A DNA stretch of 64,000 bases, from the NCBI GenBank assembly GCA_963764315.1, contig CAVXSB010000001.1, positions 1 through 64,000 of the forward strand, given 5' to 3'. The notes under the pieces are model-generated. The model saw only the letters and a list, made by a program, of their open reading frames with translations. It was not told where the DNA came from and did not search any database. The stretch comes from DATLWN01 sp963764315. GTDB lineage: Bacteria; Pseudomonadota; Zetaproteobacteria; Mariprofundales; Mariprofundaceae. This document shows, piece after piece, positions 44,507-52,101 of this stretch. The translations under genes were made by a program, and so were the position numbers. How positions within the stretch are numbered: the stretch's first letter is position 1; each line of letters begins with the position of its first letter.

Positions 44507-46225
44507 TCAGATGCCTTCCTTGATCTTCTTGCGCAGCAGTTCCGGCTGCGTGTGTTTCAGGCCGATGGCCTTTTTCCACATGGCGCGGGCCTTGGCGTGA
44601 TCCCCGTGCTTCCAGTACATATCGCCGAGATGCTCGTGCATGACGGCATCCTCCTTGATGATGCCGATGGCGCGGGACTGGACCTTGATGGCCTGCCCGT
44701 ATTTGCCGAGCTTGAAATACACCCAGGCCAGAGAGTCGAGGTAGTAGCCGTCGTCGGGCTTGATCTTCAGTGCCTTTTTCACCAGGCGCTCGGCTTCAAT
44801 CAGGTGCACGCCGCGCTCAGCCAGCGAATAGCCGAGGAAGTTCAGGGCCTCGGCGTTTTCCGGCTGGGCGCGGAGCAGCGTGCGCAGGGACTTGTCGAGC
44901 GCGTCGTACTGCTTGAAGTGGTCGAAGGCCACGGCGCGGTTGAACAGCAGGCGCGTGGGCACGACGGGCAGCTGCAACGCCGGCGCCGTTTCATCGAGAA
45001 GCAGTCGGTATTCCTGGCGGGCCAGGCGGATCATGGACAGCATCAGGTAGGCCTCTCCATCGTCCGGGTGGGTGGTGAGGATGGCCTTGGTACGCTTGAT
45101 CGCCGCCTTGTCCTTGTGCCGCCGGAACTCGATGTCGGCAATGCGCAGCTGGGCATCCGGGTACAGGGCGTCGTCGGATGCTTTGATGGTCAGGTACTGC
45201 TGCAGTGCCTGATCGTCGTGCCCCTGGCCCTCCTGCGACAGTCCCAGATAGTAATGCGCCTGGCTGTCCGGCCGCTTGTCCAGGGCGGCCTGGAACTGCG
45301 TGGTGGCGTCGGCGTAATCGCCCTGCTGGAAATACAGCAGTCCGAGCGCGATCAGTACGTCCGGCTCCCCTCCCGTCTGCTGGCTGATCTGCGTATAGAT
45401 GGCGATGGCTTCCTTGACGCGGCCCTGGCGCACCAGCAGCCGGCCCAGCATATTGCCGACCTGCGTATCGTCCGCATGGTCCTGCAGGTAGTCCCGCAGC
45501 AAGGCCTCGGCCCTGGCCGGCTGGTGCCGCTGGATGGCAATGGCGGCAAGCATCAGCACCGGGGTATTGTCGTCCGGCGCCAGCCTGCGCATATGCAGCA
45601 GGGACTGGCGCGCCTTGGCGATATCGCCTTGATGCACGTAGATCTGTGCCTGGAGCAGGCGCAGTTCCGGGCTGTCCGCGCGCTTGATGCCATCCTTGAT
45701 GGTGGCCAGCGCCTCGTCGAGGCGTCCGGATCCGGCCAGCCATTGCACGAGGACCTGGCGGGCGGAGCTCAGGTCGGGGCGGGCGGCGACGATCTTGGTC
45801 AGCGCATCGATGGCCTGGTCGACCTTGCCGCTGCCGAACAGGGCACGCACATGGAGCATGTCCAGACGATCGCGTTGATCGGCGCTGAGGCCCGGAATCT
45901 TGCGGGTGGCGTCGATCTGCTGCATCGCCAGAGCGGGCCGGTTCAGATGTATGTACAGCGCGGCAAGCTCCATGCGCGGTTCGATGGCGGTGGGGTCCTT
46001 GGCGACCAGGACGGACAGGAAACGCGCCGCCAGTTCCGGTTGATTGTGCTGCCCGGCATCCTGGGCGGCGAGATAGAGGAAGGCAGGATCCATCTGCTGC
46101 AGGGGATGGGACTGAGCCTGGGCCTTGGGCGAGGCGCCGGAATGCTCGGTCGTCTTGGTGGTCGGCATGCTGGCGCAGCCCGCCAGGGCCAGCACACAGA
46201 TGCCGCGAATGAGCCAGTTCTTCAT
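44507..46225 (-). CDS. Tetratricopeptide-repeat lipoprotein
   Basis: 572 residues. The lipobox LAGC gives a lipidated C17, followed by a run of TPR helices filling most of the protein (for example AHYYLGLSQEGQGHDDQALQ, and AEALNFLGYSLAERGVHLIE near 430). Such proteins precede lolB in many gammaproteobacteria and may help outer-membrane assembly; that role is unproven. The start at 46225 follows GAGGAG. The gene overlaps the JAMM gene by one base (TAATG). Confidence 0.88.
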   Translation of the reverse strand: MKNWLIRGICVLALAGCASMPTTKTTEHSGASPKAQAQSHPLQQMDPAFLYLAAQDAGQHNQPELAARFLSVLVAKDPTAIEPRMELAALYIHLNRPALAMQQIDATRKIPGLSADQRDRLDMLHVRALFGSGKVDQAIDALTKIVAARPDLSSARQVLVQWLAGSGRLDEALATIKDGIKRADSPELRLLQAQIYVHQGDIAKARQSLLHMRRLAPDDNTPVLMLAAIAIQRHQPARAEALLRDYLQDHADDTQVGNMLGRLLVRQGRVKEAIAIYTQISQQTGGEPDVLIALGLLYFQQGDYADATTQFQAALDKRPDSQAHYYLGLSQEGQGHDDQALQQYLTIKASDDALYPDAQLRIADIEFRRHKDKAAIKRTKAILTTHPDDGEAYLMLSMIRLARQEYRLLLDETAPALQLPVVPTRLLFNRAVAFDHFKQYDALDKSLRTLLRAQPENAEALNFLGYSLAERGVHLIEAERLVKKALKIKPDDGYYLDSLAWVYFKLGKYGQAIKVQSRAIGIIKEDAVMHEHLGDMYWKHGDHAKARAMWKKAIGLKHTQPELLRKKIKEGI

Positions 46226-46713
46226 TATTGCTCCTCGAGAAGGGAGACGGGCTGGAATCGTGCGTCGGGGCCAATGGCCCACCAGTTCACCTCGGTGGCC
46301 CGTCCCTGTTCCACGCGGATGATGGGGTAGATGAATCCTTCCCAGGCATTGGCCAGATCGGTCGGCGACGGCTTGGCGGGGCAATCCGGATGGGAATGGA
46401 ACACGCCGATGATCTCCCTTCCCGAACCGCGCAGTTCCTGATCGATGCGGCGATAGGCGTCCGGATCCAGCTGGAAGCGGTCGGCGGCGCGCTCGGTGTT
46501 GATATTCGCCACCTGCCGGGTCTCCAGCACCTGCCAGCCCTCGGCGCCCAGGCTGCCGATCAGCAGGCCGCAGGCCTCGTGCGGATAGGTCTGTTCGGCC
46601 GCCAGGCGCATCGCCGCAAGCCCGTCCTGGCGATAGGTACAGCGCAGGGATGATGCCGTGGGATTGAGGACCGCCAGGTAGGCCTGGCTCTGAAAGCGGT
46701 CAGGTTCGTGCAT
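46225..46713 (-). CDS. JAMM/Mov34 metalloprotease-fold protein (M67)
   Basis: 162 residues. The JAMM motif is complete: a distal Glu in YPHEACGLLIGS and VFHSHPDCPAKPSPTD supplying His-x-His and Asp zinc ligands. Bacterial members often remove small sulfur-carrier or ubiquitin-like tags. The start at 46713 follows GGGAG; a shorter start is possible. It is coupled to the TPR gene (1-bp overlap). No ubiquitin-like or ThiS partner is visible nearby. Confidence 0.85.
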   Translation of the reverse strand: MHEPDRFQSQAYLAVLNPTASSLRCTYRQDGLAAMRLAAEQTYPHEACGLLIGSLGAEGWQVLETRQVANINTERAADRFQLDPDAYRRIDQELRGSGREIIGVFHSHPDCPAKPSPTDLANAWEGFIYPIIRVEQGRATEVNWWAIGPDARFQPVSLLEEQ

Positions 46714-46910
46714 GTGGCTCCCATGATGCAGAGCGCCGGCCCGCAGTTGGTGCAGCGGTGCCGGCGGCGGAATGCATCCGAGACAGTAAGCGAAGAGCCG
46801 CCGCTGTACAATCCGTGCGAGGCTGTATCGCTCTCTCCGGCAGGAACGGCACGAGCCCTGAGCCACAGGGCCCGTACGCGCCGACAAGGGCCGTGAGGCG
46901 ATGGCGCAAG

Positions 46911-46950
46911 CCGCGTCCGGAGAAGGCGAGAACCTTTCTGCCGGACGCGG
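46911..46950. repeat. 10-bp inverted repeat next to the nuclease gene
   Basis: CCGCGTCCGG (46911-46920) and CCGGACGCGG (46941-46950) are perfect complements; the loop adds further pairing (AGAAGG with CCTTTCT). It sits 11 bp beyond the stop of the minus-strand nuclease gene, so it may stabilise or end that transcript. There is no T-run on that strand. The rest of 46714-46960 is featureless to me. Confidence 0.45.
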
Positions 46951-46960
46951 ACCTCCGGCC

Positions 46961-47722
46961 TTAATGCAGCCAGAAGGGCGAAATCCTCGATTCCACCAGG
47001 GACTCGATCGGGTCGTCGAGCTTCGGCATGAAGTCCAGGCCTGTCCGCTGTTCGACAGCGTGGACGCTGGTGATGAACTTGGGCAGATCCTGGGAGGGTT
47101 CGGGCCGGTTGGGGATGATGAAGGCGATGGCGTCGACATGGATGGGGTCGAAGATCACTTCAAAACAGGCGTCGGGCACGGCCACGTGGTCCGGACCGAT
47201 GGTCTTGGGTGTCTTGTGGTCATAGATCGGCCCGGTGACGATATAGAGCTCCCCGCGTGCCTGCACCAGATCCCTGACCTTCTGCTGCAGGGCGGCCCAG
47301 ATGCCTGTTGCCATGCCCTGGTTCAGCGGTACCACGCTGGAAAGCAGGTAGCTTTCATCCACGGCCCTGGCGTTCCAGATCATGTCCCTGGATGGAACCA
47401 ATTGGCCGGGGACATAGCCGCTGTGCCGGAAGTCAGCGACATGGGCAGCGTCATCCGCACCCAGCTCGGGGTCGGTGCGGTAGTCGCGGGTACGCAGGAC
47501 ATTACCGTGGATCTCCGGTTCGGTGAGATGGTATGCCACCCAGTCGGGGGTCTTGTGGGCCGTATTGTAGGATACGGCATAGGCGAACCGGCACAGCAGG
47601 ATGCCGCTGTTGCTCGGGGCGCCGAACTTGATCTGGCTGTTGCAGTCGCCCAGCGCCGAGGCCTGGGCCGCTGCCGGCGGCAACAGTGCGAGCAGGGAAA
47701 GAAGAAAAATGACGCGTTTCAT
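46961..47722 (-). CDS. Secreted DNA/RNA non-specific endonuclease-like protein, active-site His missing
   Basis: 253 residues with a signal peptide (VIFLLSLLALLPPAAAQASA near 4-23). The NUC1 fold is recognisable (NTAHKTPDWVAYHLTE, SSVVPLNQGMATGIWAALQQ, LYIVTGPIYDHKTPKTIG). The catalytic DRGH block instead reads GYVPGQLVPSRDM, so the general-base His and adjacent Asp-Arg are not there. It is either inactive or uses different chemistry. The start at 47722 is chosen for GGAGGT upstream; an earlier ATG (47740) lies before that site. Confidence 0.78.
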   Translation of the reverse strand: MKRVIFLLSLLALLPPAAAQASALGDCNSQIKFGAPSNSGILLCRFAYAVSYNTAHKTPDWVAYHLTEPEIHGNVLRTRDYRTDPELGADDAAHVADFRHSGYVPGQLVPSRDMIWNARAVDESYLLSSVVPLNQGMATGIWAALQQKVRDLVQARGELYIVTGPIYDHKTPKTIGPDHVAVPDACFEVIFDPIHVDAIAFIIPNRPEPSQDLPKFITSVHAVEQRTGLDFMPKLDDPIESLVESRISPFWLH

Positions 47723-47824
47723 GATGGCACCTCCGTTCAAACGCCCGGATGCCCTCCCTTTCGATCAGCCGGTGTTCCGGCTATGCGGTGACCATTCTAG
47801 ACCATTTTCCTCCGTTCAAGGGTG

Positions 47825-48775
47825 CTAGATGCCCTCGGCATAGCTGACGCTGCCGCTGGAGAATACGGGGGTGCTGAGGTATTTCTCGCCGCCGTCAGGG
47901 AAGATCGCCACGATGGTGCCGGCCTTACCTTCGGCGACCAGGCGTTCGGCCAACTGGAGGGCAGCGGCGGTGGCGCAGCCACAGGACTGGCCGGACAGGA
48001 TGCCCTCGGTGGATGCCAGCTGCTGCGTGTAGCGATAGGCGTCCTCGGTGGAGATGCCGAGCTTCTCGTCGTGTACGGAAGCGTCGTAGATGCCGGGGAC
48101 GATGCTGGATTCGATATGCTTCAGGCCCTCGATGCCGTGAAATGGCGAGTCCGGCTCGGCGGCGACGATACGGATGTCCGGGTTCATGCGCCTCAAAAAG
48201 CGGCCGGTGCCGACCAGGGTGCCGGAGGTGCCGAGCGAGGCGATGAAGTGGGTGACGGTGCCTCCCGTGTCCTTCCAGATCTCCGGGCCTGTCGATTCCT
48301 CGTGGGCGCGCGGGTTGGCAGGGTTGTTGTACTGGTCCGGCTTGAAGTAGCGCTCGGGATCGAGGGCATGGATGCGCCGCGCCTCGAGGATGGCGCCGTC
48401 GGAGCCCTCCAGCGGATCGGAGAAGATCAGATCGGCGCCGAAGGCGCGGCAGATGCGCTTGCGTTCGTCCGAGACATTGCCTGGCATGACCAGGCGCACT
48501 CGGTAGCCGAGGGCGGCGCCGATCATGGCCAGGGCGATGCCCGTATTGCCGGATGTGGAATCGAGGATGATCTTGCCGGGCGTCAGCAAACCCTTGGCGA
48601 TGCCGTCGCGGATCATCCACAGCGCTGCCCTGTCCTTGATCGAGCCCCCGGGGTTGAAACGCTCGAGTTTGGCATAGATGCGCACCTCATCGGGAAGGTG
48701 ACGGGTCAGGCGCGCCAGGCGCACGAGCGGGGTATGGCCGATCAGATCGAGGACGGTGGACAAAGCACACTCCAT
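47825..48775 (-). CDS. Cysteine synthase family PLP enzyme (CysK/CysM)
   Basis: About 316 residues. The PLP lysine is in FNPGGSIKDRAALWMI, the phosphate-binding loop is STSGNTGIALAMIG, and the later GTSGTLVGTGRFLRRMNP fits O-acetylserine sulfhydrylase or cystathionine-synthase-like enzymes. CysK and CysM cannot be separated confidently from sequence. The start is ATG 48775, or TTG 48763, which has GGAG properly placed. The upstream region is AT-rich and holds a TACAT/ATGTA inverted pair. Confidence 0.88.
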   Translation of the reverse strand: MECALSTVLDLIGHTPLVRLARLTRHLPDEVRIYAKLERFNPGGSIKDRAALWMIRDGIAKGLLTPGKIILDSTSGNTGIALAMIGAALGYRVRLVMPGNVSDERKRICRAFGADLIFSDPLEGSDGAILEARRIHALDPERYFKPDQYNNPANPRAHEESTGPEIWKDTGGTVTHFIASLGTSGTLVGTGRFLRRMNPDIRIVAAEPDSPFHGIEGLKHIESSIVPGIYDASVHDEKLGISTEDAYRYTQQLASTEGILSGQSCGCATAAALQLAERLVAEGKAGTIVAIFPDGGEKYLSTPVFSSGSVSYAEGI

Positions 48776-48837
48776 AATAAGTGAATTAAAATAATTACAT
48801 TGCCGAGTATGTATTGAATATCCCGCCCTGCCAAGTC

Positions 48838-49716
48838 TCAAGGGCTGGAGCTGTCCGGGTCGCCGGTACAGGGCCAACGGGGCGGGGAATGCGACAGGCA
48901 GTCGCGCAGCGCTTCGGCCGTCATGCCGGCTTGGCGCAGGCCGCGCAGGGTGGTGCCCTGGTGGCGCTTGGCCAGGCGCTGGCCGTCATCATCGCACAGC
49001 AGTTCGTGGTGGATGTAGGTGGGAGGATCGAGATCCAGCAACGCCTGCAGCAGGCGGTGGATGCCGGTGCTCTCGGCCAGGTCCGAGCCGCGGATCACGT
49101 GCGTGATGCCCTGGATGGCATCGTCGACGACGACGGCCAGGTGGTAGCTGAAGCCGATGTCCTTGCGGCCGATAACGATGTCGCTGCCGATGTGCACGGG
49201 ATGCCGGTGTCCATGCCCGTCCGCCCAGGTGAGCATGTCGCCGGCGACGGCCAGCGCCCTCTCGGCATCGATCCGCCAGGCATAGGATTGTCGCCACATG
49301 CGTTCCTGCCGCTCTTCCCGGGAAAGATGGCGGCAGGTGCCGGGATAATGGTCGTGTTCGCCGGCGTGCGGGGCCGAGGCCATGCGCGCGATCTCGCGGC
49401 GGATATCGGCTCGCGTGCAGAAGCAGGGGTAGATGAGCTCCTTCTGGCGCAGCCGGTCCAGGGCATGCGCATAATCGGCCGCATGTTCGCTTTGCCGGCG
49501 CACCGGGCCATGCCAGCGAAGCCCCAGCCAGGATAGATCCTCGATCAGGGCATCGGCGTACTGCGGGCGGCAACGGGTGGTATCGATGTCCTCGATGCGC
49601 AAAAGCAGCTCGGCATGATGCTGCTCGGCCCAGTGCTGGCACGTGAGCGCCGAATAGGCGTTGCCGACGTGCAGCAGGCCGGTCGGGCTCGGCGCGAAGC
49701 GGGTGCGCAGGGCCAC
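48838..49716 (-). CDS. gluQ: Glutamyl-Q tRNA(Asp) synthetase
   Basis: 292 residues, a GluRS-like catalytic domain without the anticodon-binding part. It attaches glutamate to queuosine in tRNA-Asp. The HIGH-like FAPSPTGLLHVGNAYSAL is at the N-terminus, the zinc-type CFC…CRH cluster is at about 98-130, and the KMSKS-like RLAKRHQG is near 245. It abuts the antiporter gene by 3 bp on the same strand. Confidence 0.92.
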   Translation of the reverse strand: MALRTRFAPSPTGLLHVGNAYSALTCQHWAEQHHAELLLRIEDIDTTRCRPQYADALIEDLSWLGLRWHGPVRRQSEHAADYAHALDRLRQKELIYPCFCTRADIRREIARMASAPHAGEHDHYPGTCRHLSREERQERMWRQSYAWRIDAERALAVAGDMLTWADGHGHRHPVHIGSDIVIGRKDIGFSYHLAVVVDDAIQGITHVIRGSDLAESTGIHRLLQALLDLDPPTYIHHELLCDDDGQRLAKRHQGTTLRGLRQAGMTAEALRDCLSHSPPRWPCTGDPDSSSP

Positions 49717-49719
49717 CGC

Positions 49720-51594
49720 TCAGCCCGGCAGGCGCTGGCCCTGGTCCACCAGGCTCTTGTCGGATGCCGGCGGCAGGATCAGGGGCTGGTTCTCCTGCAC
49801 GCGCTCCGGGCGCACCAGCATGGACACGGTATCGCCCTCCTGGAGCGTGATGTCGTCATGCGGGATCAGACTCTTGCCCTTGCGCATGACGGCCAGCGGC
49901 TGGGCGCCGGAGGCGATGCGCACACCGGACAGCTTGAGCCCGATCAGCGGCGAGCCCGACTCGATGGTGCGGTTCTCATGGATCAGCCGCTTGCGATGGA
50001 CCTCGGCGTTCCAGTAGCTGTAGCTGTAGGGGGCGGCGAAAAGCCGGCGCGCCTGCAACTGGTGGATCAGGCTTGCATGCCGCTCCGCATCGCCTTCGGG
50101 CAGGGTGATATACACCTCCGGCACATGAAAATCATCGTGGGCCATGCGGGCGATCAGCAGGTTCTGGTCGGAGGATGCGGTCATCGCCAGCACGGCGCTG
50201 ACCTCCTCGGCGTGCGCCAGCCCCATGTACAGCGGATCCAGGACATTGCCACGCAGGGCCAGGTAGCCGCCGCGCTGCATCGTCGCCACCGCCTCGGCAT
50301 TCAGGTCGATGAAGCGCACCTCCCGGTCCTCCCCCAGCACGCGCGCCAGCTCCACCCCCATCTGGCTGCCGCCGACGATGAGTACGGAGCGGTCGTCGGC
50401 GCCCTGCATATCCAGCCAGCGGCTCATGGGGGCAGCCAGGAAGCCGTACACCATCACCGATACGACGATGATGATATAGACGAGGGACTGCAGCGTTTGG
50501 GCGTCGGCTCGCCCGTGATCCTGCAGGATGATGGCGAACAGGGAGACGATGGCCGCCGCCACCACGCCGCGGGGGGCGATGGCGCCGATGAACAGCACCT
50601 GCTTCCAGGTCAGGTCGGAGCCCAGGCAGGACAGCCAGGCGCTCAGCGGGCGCACGACCAGGGCCAGGATGGCGAACAGGGCCAGCCCCTCCCACATGGC
50701 ATGCCAGAGCAGGGGCAGGTTGAGGTCGGCGGCCAGCAGCACGAACAGCAGCGAGATCAGCAGCATCGACAGGCTGCCCTTGAACTGGCGCAGGCGCTGG
50801 ATATCCGGCAGTTCCATACGTTGCATGGTGGCGCCGGCCACCAGTACCGCCAGCAGCCCCGCCTGCGCGCTGAGGCTGTCGGCGAGCAGGAAGATGCCCC
50901 AGACCGCCGCCAGCGTGGCGATGGTGCGCAGCTCCGTGTCCTTGATCCATCGCTGGGAGACCAGGACCCTGGATAGCAGCCAGCCGAGGATGAGGCCGAC
51001 GGCACCGCCGGCCAGGAACTTGGTCAACAGCACCCGGGCCAGCCAGATCGGCGTTACATGGGGGCTGATCACCACCTCCAGCATGACGATGGCCAGGATG
51101 GCGCCGACGGCGTCGACGAGCATGGCCTCGCTGGTCAGAATGGCGCCCACCGCGCGGTTCAGGCGCACCTGGCGCAGGATGGGCATGATCACCGTGGGTC
51201 CGCCGACCGCGACCAGACTCCCGAACAGCAGGCACATCGACCAGTCCAGGCCGCTGATAAGGTGCAGCGCCGCGCCGCCGATCAGCATGTTCAGCGCCGG
51301 CCCGAACAGCAGCAGCAGCCCGACTACCCAGCCATGCTGCCTGAGCGCCTTCAGGTTCAGGTTCAGGCCACCCTCGAACAGGATGACGGCCAGCCCCAGC
51401 TCGATCAGGGTGTGCAGGGCCGGCTGCAGCGATTCCACATGCAGAAGGTGCAGGCCGTAGGGGCCCAGTGCCATGCCGGCCACCAGCCAGAAGAAGATGG
51501 CCGGGAACTGCATTCTGGCGGCGGCCATCTGGGCCGTGACGGCGATCAGTACCGCGACCACGAAGGTTTCGGTCGGGCTCGTGGCTGGACCCAT
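49720..51594 (-). CDS. CPA1/CPA2-type cation/proton antiporter with RCK domains
   Basis: 624 residues. About 12 transmembrane helices (1-405) are followed by a TrkA-N/RCK nucleotide-binding domain (VLIVGGSQMGVELARVLG, about 415-540) and a TrkA-C domain ending the protein. The antiporter core has EAMLVDAVGAIL, keeping an ion-site Asp where NhaP relatives carry ES..ND. K+/H+ or Na+/H+ specificity cannot be inferred. The ATG is preceded by GGGAGGATGATAC. It is divergent from rpsT. Confidence 0.9.
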   Translation of the reverse strand: MGPATSPTETFVVAVLIAVTAQMAAARMQFPAIFFWLVAGMALGPYGLHLLHVESLQPALHTLIELGLAVILFEGGLNLNLKALRQHGWVVGLLLLFGPALNMLIGGAALHLISGLDWSMCLLFGSLVAVGGPTVIMPILRQVRLNRAVGAILTSEAMLVDAVGAILAIVMLEVVISPHVTPIWLARVLLTKFLAGGAVGLILGWLLSRVLVSQRWIKDTELRTIATLAAVWGIFLLADSLSAQAGLLAVLVAGATMQRMELPDIQRLRQFKGSLSMLLISLLFVLLAADLNLPLLWHAMWEGLALFAILALVVRPLSAWLSCLGSDLTWKQVLFIGAIAPRGVVAAAIVSLFAIILQDHGRADAQTLQSLVYIIIVVSVMVYGFLAAPMSRWLDMQGADDRSVLIVGGSQMGVELARVLGEDREVRFIDLNAEAVATMQRGGYLALRGNVLDPLYMGLAHAEEVSAVLAMTASSDQNLLIARMAHDDFHVPEVYITLPEGDAERHASLIHQLQARRLFAAPYSYSYWNAEVHRKRLIHENRTIESGSPLIGLKLSGVRIASGAQPLAVMRKGKSLIPHDDITLQEGDTVSMLVRPERVQENQPLILPPASDKSLVDQGQRLPG

Positions 51595-51663
51595 GTATCA
51601 TCCTCCCGGCTTGGTGATCCGTGCACTGGGAGGTTGGACCGGCGCGATTTCCTTGGCAAGCGC

Positions 51664-51691
51664 TTGACAACGGTGCATGCCGTCGTATCGT
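51664..51691 (+). promoter_or_regulatory. Probable sigma-70 promoter of rpsT
   Basis: A perfect -35 TTGACA (51664-51669) and a -10-like TATCGT (51686-51691) lie 16 bp apart, about 60 bp before the rpsT GTG. Confidence 0.6.
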
Positions 51692-51751
51692 TCGCCCTCG
51701 AATTTTCAGGGCATCCGCGTCCAGGGACGCGTGCCGAGGAGTAGGTAAAAC

Positions 51752-52015
51752 GTGGCGAATCACGCTTCTTCAATCAAACGCGCGCGCCAGTCGGAAAAGA
51801 TCCGCCTGATCAATCGCACCCAGAAATCCGCCATGCGCTCGGCCATCAAGGTGGTGCTGGTCGCAGTGTCCAACGGCGACAGGGATGCCGCCGCCGCCGC
51901 CCTGAAGGAGGCGACGTCGCTGATCGATCGTGCCGGCCGCAAGCACCTGATCCATCCGAGTCAGGCCTCGCGCCGCGTATCGCGCCTGAATGCCCGCGTG
52001 AAGGGCATGGCCTGA
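51752..52015 (+). CDS. rpsT: 30S ribosomal protein S20
   Basis: 87 residues, a basic helical bundle of the 30S body. The N-terminus ANHASSIKRARQSEKIRLIN and C-terminal GRKHLIHPSQASRRVSRLN are typical. The start is GTG at 51752, as rpsT also uses a non-ATG start (TTG) in E. coli, where poor initiation allows autoregulation. It has its own promoter and a strong terminator. Confidence 0.96.
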   Translation: MANHASSIKRARQSEKIRLINRTQKSAMRSAIKVVLVAVSNGDRDAAAAALKEATSLIDRAGRKHLIHPSQASRRVSRLNARVKGMA

Positions 52016-52033
52016 ACGACCCCATAGCATCTG

Positions 52034-52063
52034 AAAAGGCCCGCCTCCGGCGGGCCTTTTTTT
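52034..52063 (+). terminator. Intrinsic terminator after rpsT
   Basis: A perfect 12-bp stem AAAAGGCCCGCC / GGCGGGCCTTTT with a 3-nt loop runs into a T-run. It begins 19 bp after the rpsT stop. Confidence 0.92.
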
Positions 52064-52101
52064 GTGCTTGGTTTCCGGCATCGCCTTTATAGGATACGCG
52101 C

